A model generated the notes under the pieces. The model did not search any database. It was not told the origin of the DNA and saw only the letters and a list, made by a program, of their open reading frames with translations. DNA of 64,000 bases from Tricholoma matsutake. Its lineage: Eukaryota; Basidiomycota; Agaricomycetes; Agaricales; Tricholomataceae. Every line of letters begins with the position of its first letter. The first letter of the stretch is position 1. The translations under genes were made by a program, and so were the position numbers. Shown piece by piece: positions 43,660 to 52,920 of the stretch. The stretch spans positions 3,782,001 through 3,846,000 of the forward strand of contig AP026542.1 in the NCBI GenBank assembly GCA_026075535.2, read 5' to 3'.

Positions 43660-45155
43660 TAGTGTTTAAAGGTCCGGTCATAGGACCGGGAAAAGACTGA
43701 AGACCGAACTGAACTGACACATGTCCGGTCCATTTTTTGGTTGCGGTTGCTTACTTTCGAGCTCAGTCCGGTTGCCAGTTGCCTTGTTTTGAAAATATTT
43801 AAAAACCGTTACAAAACTGGTTGCAATCGGTTGCAACTGGTTTTCTCGCAGTATATACGATGTACTATGTACCTGCTTAGAAGTAAGAAATTATAACTAA
43901 CATAAGTACTAATCATAACTATTTATCATATGGTTACACTACATTACACTACAATTACACGCAGTGGGACAAGTCGGGGTAGTTATTTGGCGGGTTCTTA
44001 TATACCCTGTGGCTGTGCACAGACCATGTGGTCATGTGCTCCTGAAAAAAAGAAAAGTGGCACCATTGCCAGATGACTCCCATGACAACAAACAACTCCC
44101 ACAACTCCCATCCCATCCATCCACCACCACCATCAACACATGCACACCACCTGCCCCAAAACCACCGCCAATGAACGAATGCAAAGCAGACAGCCCAAAC
44201 GATGACCAGTGTCGTTTGGGCCATCGGGTATCTTTTTTTGTTTAATCTTATTTCAATTACTAATAATTCTTTTTGTAGTGTCTCTTTTGCAAACGACGTC
44301 GCCTAGACATGACGCAACGCACCTGGGACCTCACTGTACCCATGCCCTATGTCACTGCTGCAAGCCTCTGCTCACAGGGTGGCAACGGGTCCCATTTCTG
44401 GACAACGACAACGACACAACAACATGGCACCAACATGCCGCCGCACTGCCATGTCACAGCACCACAATGCCACCGTGCTGCCACGTCACAGCACCACCAG
44501 CCCACCTGCAAGCCACTGCTCGCAGGGGTAGATGGAGGTGCTGACGACCATGGGGGGACAACAAACAAGAATGTGAACAGGGAGGATGACAGGGAGAAGA
44601 CAACAACGACAGCAAAAATGGGAGGGTGGCGACAGGGAGGAGATGATGAATGCCAGCACGGGGATGACAACATGGGGATGACGGATGACAACATGAGGAT
44701 GACAAATGACAATGCAGGGACAATGAACGATGGGGCTGACCATAACAAATACCCGGGACAACATACGACACCCTGCTCTCACTGCAAACGCGAGTCTGTG
44801 GGTTCTTTTTTCTTTTTCTTTTCTTTCTTTCATTGTGATGGATGCACCTTACAGGTGTTGTTTGGTCTTTTTTTTTTTTCTTTCTATTAGCAACACCCCA
44901 CCGCTGCGAGCACCTGCTCGCAGGGTGTGTTGTAATTAGTTGTATTTAATATATAGTAAAATTAAAATATGTATTGAAAATTGCTGGAAAAACTGGTGGC
45001 AACCAGTTTTTCGAGGGCAACCAAACCGACTAGGACTGGTCCTAGTCAGTTCGGTTGCAGTTTCCCTAAGTTGGGCACCAGTTGCAACCGGTTGCGGTTG
45101 CCGGTTGCCCATCTTGGGGTCAAAAAACCAGACCGAACCAGACCTTAAAACACTA
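43660..45155. mobile_element. hAT-like element, copy 1 (1.5 kb) with 8-bp target duplication
   Basis: Ends TAGTGTTTAAAGGTCCGGTC and its imperfect complement ending CTTAAAACACTA, flanked by CCAGATCT at 43652-43659 and 45156-45163. The TAGTG terminus and 8-bp duplication fit hAT. Subterminal regions carry many GGTTGCAACCGG/CCGGTT motifs. The interior carries module copy 3 and no transposase. Confidence 0.9.
44193..44935 (+). other. Hairpin-intron-exon module, copy 3
   Basis: The hairpin GCCCAAACGA...TCGTTTGGGC (44193-44221) is followed six bases later by an intron 44228-44278 (GTATCT, TTACTAAT, TTGTAG). The exon contains GTCGCCTAGACATGACGCAA, related to CCTAGGATGACGACCC in copy 2. Three GAGC/AAGC-loop-GCTC-CAGGG motifs lie at about 44351, 44503 and 44888. 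The ATG at 44309 opens a 193-codon Thr/His/Asp-rich frame, probably not a real protein. Confidence 0.5.
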
Positions 45156-47037
45156 CCAGATCTGAAGAGAAATGGTCTAGAGTCGGAAGTATTGTTATAA
45201 TTCCTGATTACTATGCCAAGGTATGTTATCCACCTATTGAACATTGGGCTGAATCTGAACTGGGATCAGCATAGGCAAGCACTAGAACAGCAAGATGTGA
45301 ATACAGAAGCAGGCATATTCTCCATCCCGATGCCCACAACCAACCAAATCCAAAGCTACAGAGATAATAATCTTGCCGCTGTGTCCAATGGTGAGAAGGT
45401 TGGTGGGGAGGCAGATCACCTGGCATTCAAGGGGTCATGGTCAAGGTTCTGGATCGATATGTGGCTGGGTTGGGCACTCCCAAAAGTGATGATGTGGTTG
45501 TGGGAGAATGACCCAAAGAAGAATGGGGCTGTACATGGTAATGCAGATGATGATGGCAGCGATGACTCAGATTCCAAATATCCTTGGGTACTCCTTGTCC
45601 ATGAGCGAACCAAACTCATCAAGTTCAAGAAAAAGGGTTTGATAACAGGGGATGACCTTTACACAGTCAAGCATCCAAGGGGCAAACACTGGGTCAATCA
45701 GACTGTGTATCTTGGTGAGTAGCACTTGATTGTGATAGTTGATTCCTTGCACAACTAATTGTCGCATGTCGTTAGCCTCAAAATATGTTATCCCTGAGTC
45801 TGTCTGGCAAGATGGAAATTGGCAAACCAACGAGCCTCTGAACACTGCTAACGATGGAGCCCACTCTGAAGACTTGTCTGGTTTCTCCCCGCCTCCCATG
45901 TCAATGATTTTGGATATGGAACCTGCTTCTGCATCTACCACTGGAAAGGAAACATGGCAAGTGTTAACGCCAAGAGTATTGGATGAAGGTGGGGCCGACT
46001 TTTTACTGGCTGATCAAATTGAAAGTGAGTTATGTTGTATCTATCTCCTGAAAGTGCTGATTGTTGATCCTTGCAGTTGCAGCTGGAGAAGGCCCTGGGA
46101 TTTCTTCAGCAGGGGCAATTGAAGAAGATATCACTGCGACAAAAGGTATGATCAAATGAACATTGGCAAGGTCCCTGCTTATTGCAAAAGCTGCAGATAT
46201 TCTATTGTTCAGTAGTTACCCTCCCAACTTAGTCACTAAGGAGACCCCTGAAGTTACCAACCCCATCTCATATGTTTCAACTGGTTCAACTTCAACCCTC
46301 TCTGCCATGACTCCCTCCAGTTCCACGGCTGTGTCTGATTTTGCATTATCGGGTGCTGCAACACCATCAGTCTATATACCACCCCTCCCCATGTTGTTGC
46401 ACTACCCTGATGAACTTTGTGTCAAGCTCCTATGGGAAAAAACATCTTCAAGCTGAATCATCAGTTGATTCAGGTTTCATAGACCCCAGCCACCCAAAGA
46501 ACAATCCTTGGAAGAAGAGAAAGGTAGAATAAACTAGTTATCTCATTGATGAGTCATTGTGTGGCATCGACTATTGATTTGAAGTCTTTTTTTCCATTCA
46601 CCCCTTTGACCATCTATTGTTTGCATACTTTTTTTGATGACTTGTTTGATCAGTCACTAATTTTTGCTTGTTACTAACACTCATTTTCAAACCTCATATG
46701 CATCTTCTGTCGTTACAAAGTTAGCTTAGTAAAATTGTGCCATTCTGGCTAATGTCATTTACTTGTTCATCACGTTTGAGGGAGTGGAGGGGTCAGGCAA
46801 GATGCTGGAGAAGGGATTACACAACATAGGCCTCACGTTAAGTTGTGTGCAAGGCATCTGATCCAGTGCATGTGGAAAACTCCATTGCATGCGGAAAATA
46901 ATATTTGTACAAATGAACCGCCATATGCAGCTACCTAGTACACCAGCCACACAGAATTAAGTAGTACCAGTACCAGCACCAGTCCTCTCCAGCAACAGTT
47001 ATAGTTACCAGCACACCAGTCCCATATCTCTATCACC

Positions 47038-50000
47038 ATGCCTGGTCCAGGACAAGGCAAACAAAACCACAAGAAAAAATGGCATGAGACCATGCACCTG
47101 AATGCAAATATAGCAGCGGTAAGCGCCGTAATGAATGCAGACACTCTAACTGTGAGCACGGAACTCAAAACTATGGCAACAACAACTGAACTACCTACTA
47201 CAAGCATTGTCACAACAACTACAGCAAAGCCAGACACAAACAAAGCAATGGACAATGCAAATGACGAGATGTGTGTCGACACAGCCATGGCCGTGTCATC
47301 AACAAACCACATCGACTTACCACTACAACTGTTCACTTACACATATGAAGAGGTACAACAACTACTAGACGACGCACAGCTCGAAGGATGGCAAAAAGGG
47401 TTTGAAAACTGGAAAGAAAAGAGGCCAAGAAGAGGGAAAAGAAGACGGCTACGATGAGGGATATGAAGAAGGAAGCAGGATGTTGACAGAAGGCTACAAG
47501 GAGGGGTATGAAGCAAGGGAGAAACTAGGTCAGGAGAAAGAAGAGAAATCACTGAGGGAGGGACACCTGGAAGGCTACAAGCTCAGGATGCAAGACAGAG
47601 AAAGAGACAAATGACGAAAGTGGCTAGCAGAAGGACATGGCCATGGGCTCTGCCTCTCTATGGCAGCCCATGCACATGAACTCCTTCGGGGCACCATTAT
47701 CTTGGAGGAGGCTGAAGTACAGACCAAAACGATGACCTGGACCAATGTTAACACCCAGGCAACCCCCACCACCAATGAAACGGCATCCCAGACCAATGAT
47801 AACCCTGAACATCAGTGTGCAGCCCTACAAATGGAGCCACCCGATGACAATGACACCACTGCGCTGAAAAGTGTATGCGTCGACTTCAGCACCCAAGCTA
47901 CACCCCAAACCACTGAAACGGCCATGCAAACTGTTGTAGAACACCCCAGCACTCCCCTCGATGTTGCCACATCACTGCCGACGACGCCATCAACCACATC
48001 AGCACTGCCATCATTGTCAACACTGTCAACAACAACCACAATGATGATTTCCTCTGCCCCAAACCTACCCTCAGCACCTTGAAAACAATGCTATATGCTG
48101 CCGACTAGACCTACAAACCCCCAGCAAGCTCTGCAGCCCCCCTGTTCAGACCTGGAGCCACCCACTGCCAGCACCACATCATCACCAACAATGGTGGTGA
48201 CTCCTGCTGCAACCACCTCTGTGACGACTACTAGGGTGATGACTAGCTGCCAGACAACCGCTACCACCTCATATACTAAGTGCCAGGCCCCAAACAATGT
48301 ACATAAATGGTCTATAGCCCAACAAACAACGTTACAAGAGGACGAGCAAATGTGCTCGTCAAAACATGTTGTTTACTCAACAGAACAACCCTGCTCACCC
48401 CAGGACTCTAAACAAAAGCCCAGAACACCTCCCAGCATCCCCCATCTCATCCCACAGACCCCCGTCAAAATCATTGAACCACCTGGTGAAACTACCATGT
48501 CATTATCAACGACCCCTGCTCCCCCACTCCTGCCACTAGTGTTTAAAGGTCCGGTCTGTAGGACTAAAAAAAAGACTGAAACTGAACTGAACTGGACCGA
48601 TCAGGACCGGACTAGTGGTCTATTTATGGACCGGTCTTTTTCAGTCCAGTTGCTGGTCTTTCATTTTGAGAAATATAGTAGGACCAATGAAAAACCGGTT
48701 GCGACTGGTCTTGGGTTCCAATGTATGTTGGACCTTACTCCCACACATATTTACTTCATTTTCGGTCCCTGGATCATCAAAAACGGTCAAGAATTGGTTG
48801 AGATATGACCAAAAACATTTTTGTACGAGTATTTTGTTGTATCAGAACAATTTTGATTGCATTGCTTATTACCTGAGCTATAATTTTTTTTGTACAGCTA
48901 TATGACATCATAAAAGTAACAACAACACACCTAATCATCTGTACCATGGGATTTTATTCATATAACAGCCCAAATGAGTGCAACTACAAACTATAAATTA
49001 CAAACTACAAACTATAAATTACAAACTACAAACTGCAACTTGAATGCATGTCCTTTTGGTTTTGGCCATATCTCAGTCAAATCTTGACTGAATTGCTTAA
49101 ATGTTGGATCAGTCTATGGAGCATTACAATCTCTATCCATGAATATAATATATATGAGGTGATGGTCATATTTGTTGAGATACATATGGGTTATTTGGCA
49201 CAATAAATTTTACAACAAAAGACCAGTCCGAACCAGTCTTTTTTTGGTCCATGGACCGATTAGGACTGGTCCTAAAGGGTCCGGTTGTGGTCCTCCAATA
49301 TCTGGGTTGGTCCTAGACTGGTTGTGGTTGCCGGTTGCCCCATTTGGAAGTCAAAAACTGGACCGGACTGGACCTTTAAACACTACCTGCCACTCTCAGA
49401 ATGAAACCTGGCACCCAAAAATCAACAGCACACGCTCCCTGGATCATCGGTGCTCCCCCAGCTCATTCCCATAACCCCTGTTCAACACCCTGAGCCCCCC
49501 ACTGCCCCTACTATGTCACAGACGATGATGCCAATATCCCCCTGCATTTCCATGTCATCTATGACCCACCTACATTGTCTACACACAGGGAAGCTCCCCA
49601 TTTGCTGCCTGCATCCCCATATGGGCCCATATACCCCAGCACACCCCAGCTTGACCCTAAACAAGCCATTTCGCCACTTCCCAAATGTTTCAACTGGGCC
49701 AACAACACCGTATCATTACCTACTGCCCCCAGCACCCTGCTGCGAGATATCTCTGGTCTGAAGACAGGCCATCTACAGCCATTTGGAACACTACGATGAT
49801 GGACAAGACAACGATGAGCACCCCTGCAATATCTACCATCCTGAATTTTTTTAAATTCAGCTCTGCCTTCTCTCGTTCCACCTCAACCTTTTATTACCCA
49901 ACATCATCCCTCTGGTATTGGACCAGGACAACCCGTTGTTATTATGCCATTTGGAGTAGCACCTGCTCCTGCTTCTCCTGTTCTGAAGCTAGACTGGGAT

Positions 50001-50066
50001 AGAGACCCCCATCTCTTGGACTTAAGCCATGCTCTTCGAGCATTGGGATGGACACCACCATGTTGA
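47038..50066 (+). pseudogene. Single ORF of element D: Gly/Glu-repeat protein with conserved C-terminus
   Basis: The ATG at 47038 opens MPGPGQGKQNHKKKWHETMH, then YTYEEVQQLLDDAQLEGWQK. A frameshift near 47400 leads to a repeat region with an E/G-x-G-Y-E-E-G pattern (GKEDGYDEGYEEGSRMLTEG), then WLAEGHGHGLCLSMAAHAHE with LLRGTIILEEAEVQTKT. A long Thr/Pro-rich part is split at 48537 by a hAT-like copy. The C-terminus is LDWDRDPHLLDLSHALRALG plus WTPPC, stop at 50066. I have seen this layout in uncharacterised agaric proteins; there is no RT, protease or zinc knuckle. A Gag-like structural role is inference. Frameshifts and stops make this copy non-functional. Confidence 0.6.
48537..49385. mobile_element. 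hAT-like element, copy 2 (849 bp)
   Basis: Ends TAGTGTTTAAAGGTCCGGTC and GGACCTTTAAACACTA, flanked by CCTGCCAC at 48529-48536 and 49386-49393. Same family as 43660-45155 but with a different, shorter interior. It interrupts the ORF of element D. A CTATAAATTACAAACTACAA-type short repeat occurs at 48980-49030. Confidence 0.92.
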
Positions 50067-50191
50067 GTCTTTTTTTGGTCATATTTTGTTTATCAACTAT
50101 AGAATTTTTGTTTACATTATTTCTTATACCTACCATTCTTGTGTTCTTGTTTTTCTCTTTTTCTGTGGTCACCATTTGGGAGATGGGCAGA

Positions 50192-50316
50192 TGAAGTAGT
50201 AGGATTAGGTAGTCACGTGACCATGTAGTCAGTAGACAGTCACACATGTTGTAGTCATGCAGGCTATCACTAAAGCATCCACCACTCTGCTATAGGAGAT
50301 GGATCTGCCGTCTCCA
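50192..50316 (+). repeat. Right 125-bp LTR of element D
   Basis: Pair of 39453-39577; starts TGAAGTAGTAGGATTAGG and ends GTCTCCA. A purine-rich tract lies directly upstream. Confidence 0.85.
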
Positions 50317-50320
50317 GTGA

Positions 50321-51114
50321 TCCTTGAGGAGAAGAGGGGGCTGAGAGTCCAGAGGCAGTGGAAAAGATACGACATGTCCTCAGGAGAGGCCATGGCAAGT
50401 GCACAAGTCTTAGTCGGCTATCCGGTTAGGTGACGTGAGGAGCAAGAGAAATTTAAATTTAAAAGTCATGAAGTGAGTAAACAAACTCGGCACGCACTCA
50501 CGTGCTCAGGCTTTACTCATGTGATCTGTTTTTTAAAGGGTCGTATTGCTTGAGACCCGGACGAGACTGTACAAATACACTATGTACGAAAACAAGCTAA
50601 ACTACAATTGGCAGAACAAAAGAACAAGCTCTCGAAGAGAGCAGCAAGAAATAGGATAAGTACATATGTACTGGTAGTACAAGCGCAATTTAAGGTACAT
50701 ACTTGTGGCGTAGGGTCGCGAGCAGGGATGACGCGTAATTTGGCGTAATGCCATGATGACATCCTTGTGAGCGGCGAACTTATAGTAACTCAGCTGCCCC
50801 AAAAATTCGCTCAACTTATTCACAGGCATGCGGGACTCCTCGGTCGTATCGGTGGTACAGCTCAGAGCTGGTCAGTGCTAGTAGTGACTTAACATGGTTC
50901 GGTATCTCAATACTTCTGGAACCTTCTTTTGCATTGATCAACTTCACTCCATCGTTCAGCGGTGTCACTCTCATCGACTGCTCAAGAGCAAAGTTTAGTG
51001 CGATACGGTACATTCAAAATCGGGAATCAGCATAGGTGGTTAGGCATAGTACACATCGATCACCGGAAGTTCAAACGATTATATTCCCATCGTCATCGTC
51101 ATCATCATCCATCA
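50321..51114. other. No gene recognised; downstream flank of the DyP gene
   Basis: CpG-containing, host-like sequence. A short minus ORF (51013-50816, MYRIALNFALEQSMRV...) and an overlapping one (50829-50602) show no recognisable domain. They may be exons of an unknown gene or chance. Confidence 0.4.
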
Positions 51115-52920
51115 TCACGCGGCACTGCCTATAGTCTGCTTGAGAGCTTTCAAGGACGGCGAGAAGAAATATTCGCCTCCGCGAGGAGTAACAAACACTG
51201 GGATGTTGGAAAGCACTGTCGCTGGATTATTAGGGTCAGCACCACTCATCTGCCTGTTCCCCTGGCCGATAATCGGATCTAATCTAGTTTGAGAGTTAGG
51301 AGCTAGTATCTCAGGAATGGACACAGAATATCAACAGACCCAGGGACCTGAGGCGTTGTCTGAAAGGGTTGGAATTTGGCATTGTTCGCCCAGCCTAATC
51401 ACTTGTAGTCAGTCCAGTTACATGTGGGTGAATGAGGTTACGTGCTCTGCTGAAGAAATGCAAACCCAGCGGTAATACTGGTCTGATAGCACGCAAAGAG
51501 AAGGCCACGGCGGTTCGCAGTCTTGCCACTGTCTCTTTCGGCTTGGGTTACTTCAGGACCAAATTGAACGCCGCGTCGCACAATTCTGTTATGCTCGATA
51601 GACGTAGCATGGGGCGCCGGTGCATCTTCAAGATCGGCGCGTGGGTTGGTCTTTCGGATATGGGAAGCAAAAGGACAGAATTTCTGGGAATTGAGCTCCC
51701 CTGAGTAATGGAAGTTATTGATCCTGTATTGCATTTGTCAAGTGCTGCACCATTGCGGATTGAAAAAAAATGTTACTACTTCTGAGGATCAGCTGCAATC
51801 GACGGAATATCGGTGAAAGGGCTCAGATCGATGGGAGTTCCTGTTCACAAAGTGTTAGACATAAGCTTAGGACGGAAGACTAGACACACCGCTCTTCCAT
51901 CGTCCAATAAACCTTGCTCCCAACAGCTCCTTTACTTCGTCCGTACTGAAACCGGGCACAGGCACTTTAGTTGCGGTGTCTTTCAGGTATTTATCGAATT
52001 CAGGAACGCCTTGCAACAGATAGCGAAAAGCAAGGAAACTGCCATCCGCTGCCCACTTTCTGTCTGCTACAGTATCACCGGGGTGGCCCATGACGAGGAC
52101 ACCTGCTGGTACTGGCTTGGGTCCAGGGTTCGGATTTTTGTCGAACCCTATCACGGCAGGGTTAGAGATACTATCCAAGAAACCGAAGCTAGGAAGGCGA
52201 TCATTAAGATAGTGTCATAAGGAAGCACCACAAACTCTCAACTGTTCATGTCCAGATTCCTTGCCAGGTCGGACATCGCCTATGATGCTGATGACCTCCT
52301 GGATGGACGATTCTGATGAAGAGAGACCAAATGCTTGCTTGGCCTTCTTGAGTGCATCTTCGACAGCTTCACGAGTGCCCCCAGACACGAGGATCACTCC
52401 ATGAATGTCTTTCAAAAAAGCTGCGTCCCAGTCAGGAGCAAAATTTGCTCCAGAACCAGTTCCTTTGTCGCCAAGCGATTCCGCATCTTTTTTCTGTCCA
52501 CGTAAGTAGTTGGCATCTCCAGTCAAAACCGAGTCGTCGATCCCCAGCTGGAAACAAAGTTTTAGGTGTAGAATGCAATGAGGGGGAAGCCAAGAGCGTT
52601 TCAGACCTTAACGAAAGCCTTGTGAGAGAAGGCGATGTTGACTCCGACCTTCGAGAGAAAATCTTTGTTTCCTTTTCTCTTGTGGTCATCAATGTCCTTG
52701 CGATCATCGAGCACTTGTTTGACGGTCCTGATGTTATCCGCAAATTTCGCAAGTTGTTGTCTGAAACGTTTTACATCGGTGATCTCGAAGAAGAAATAGG
52801 TTTGGGTCTTCTTTGGAAGGCCGCTCCTAGAGATGTGTTTTAGCTGCGTTCCTAGGTATTAAAAACAAGAATAATCTCTTACAAGATGTCGCCCTGAATA
52901 TTGTTAAGATCCAAAGACAT
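51115..52920 (-). CDS. DyP-type (dye-decolourising) heme peroxidase
   Basis: The ATG at 52920 opens MSLDLNNIQGDIL. The first intron joins it to SGLPKKTQTYFFFEITDVKR. Later exons give LGDKGTGSGANFAPDWDAAF with LKDIHGVILVSGG, then VRPGKESGHEH joined by a small intron to FGFLDSISNPAVIGFD, then WAADGSFLAFRYLLQGVPEF, ELLGARFIGRWKSG, then CPFASHIRKTNPRADLED, RIVRRGVQFGPEV and RGLLFACYQTSITAGFAFLQ. The end is FDPIIGQGNRQ-type sequence to the stop at 51115. In this family the His of HIRKTNPR is the proximal heme ligand, the Asp of GFLDG is catalytic, and the Arg of RRGxxFGPE is distal. Here GFLDG is GFLDS, Asp kept. Splicing around 51380-51440 does not restore the expected WANN frame cleanly, so a frameshift or a non-standard site is possible. 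No signal peptide is evident. Confidence 0.85.

Larger units (their letters stand above)
43192..46532 (+). pseudogene. Companion protein of transposon E, split by a hAT-like element
   Basis: The ATG at 43192 opens a Cys-rich N-terminus (TCNGKIKSEDGVLDGCPCTR, CRDCRHFESAHP). A Ser/Lys-rich linker is cut at 43660 by the hAT-like insertion and resumes at 45164 in frame. The second domain is FKGSWSRFWIDMWLGWALPK, YPWVLLVHERTKLIKFKKKG, GDDLYTVKHPRGKHWVNQTV. An intron (about 45715-45777) and KYVIPESVWQDGNW follow, then a Ser/Thr/Pro-rich tail ending NPWKKRKVE at 46530. KKRKV is a probable nuclear localisation signal. I remember this domain pair as uncharacterised in basidiomycetes; a DNA-binding or accessory role in transposition is inference. 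TGA stops and frameshifts are present. 46533-46925 holds only the right TIR region. Confidence 0.65.
39792..46925 (+). mobile_element. 7.1-kb TIR DNA transposon E with integrase-core transposase and BTB gene
   Basis: TIRs begin TATGGCAGTTTATTTGTACA at 39792, with the reverse complement TGTACAAATGAACCGCCATA ending at 46925. The 6-bp target duplication TGCAGC is at 39786-39791 and 46926-46931. Inside are a minus-strand BTB gene, a divergent transposase gene and a companion gene, the last split by a hAT-like element. The 6-bp duplication, the TAT terminus and the rve-like transposase fit what I remember of the IS3EU superfamily; this assignment should be checked. Confidence 0.78.
39453..50316 (+). 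mobile_element. Compact LTR element D with one non-gypsy ORF, expanded by nested insertions
   Basis: Terminal direct repeats of 125 bp at 39453-39577 and 50192-50316 start TGGAG/TGAAG and end CTCCA. They differ by five transitions and are flanked by GTGA (39449-39452, 50317-50320). TCTTGGTGATGAGAGC directly after the left repeat has the TGG expected of a primer-binding site, and GGGAGATGGGCAGA precedes the right repeat as a polypurine tract. Without transposon E (39792-46925) and the hAT-like copy (48537-49385) it is about 2.9 kb. No RT or integrase is present, so it is a non-autonomous LTR element. Confidence 0.75.

Noticed and set aside
44309..44890. 193-codon ORF with Thr/His/Asp-rich composition and a Phe-rich end
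   Set aside because: Low-complexity module DNA; no conserved domain, and the corresponding frame in module copy 2 differs. Kept only as part of the module.
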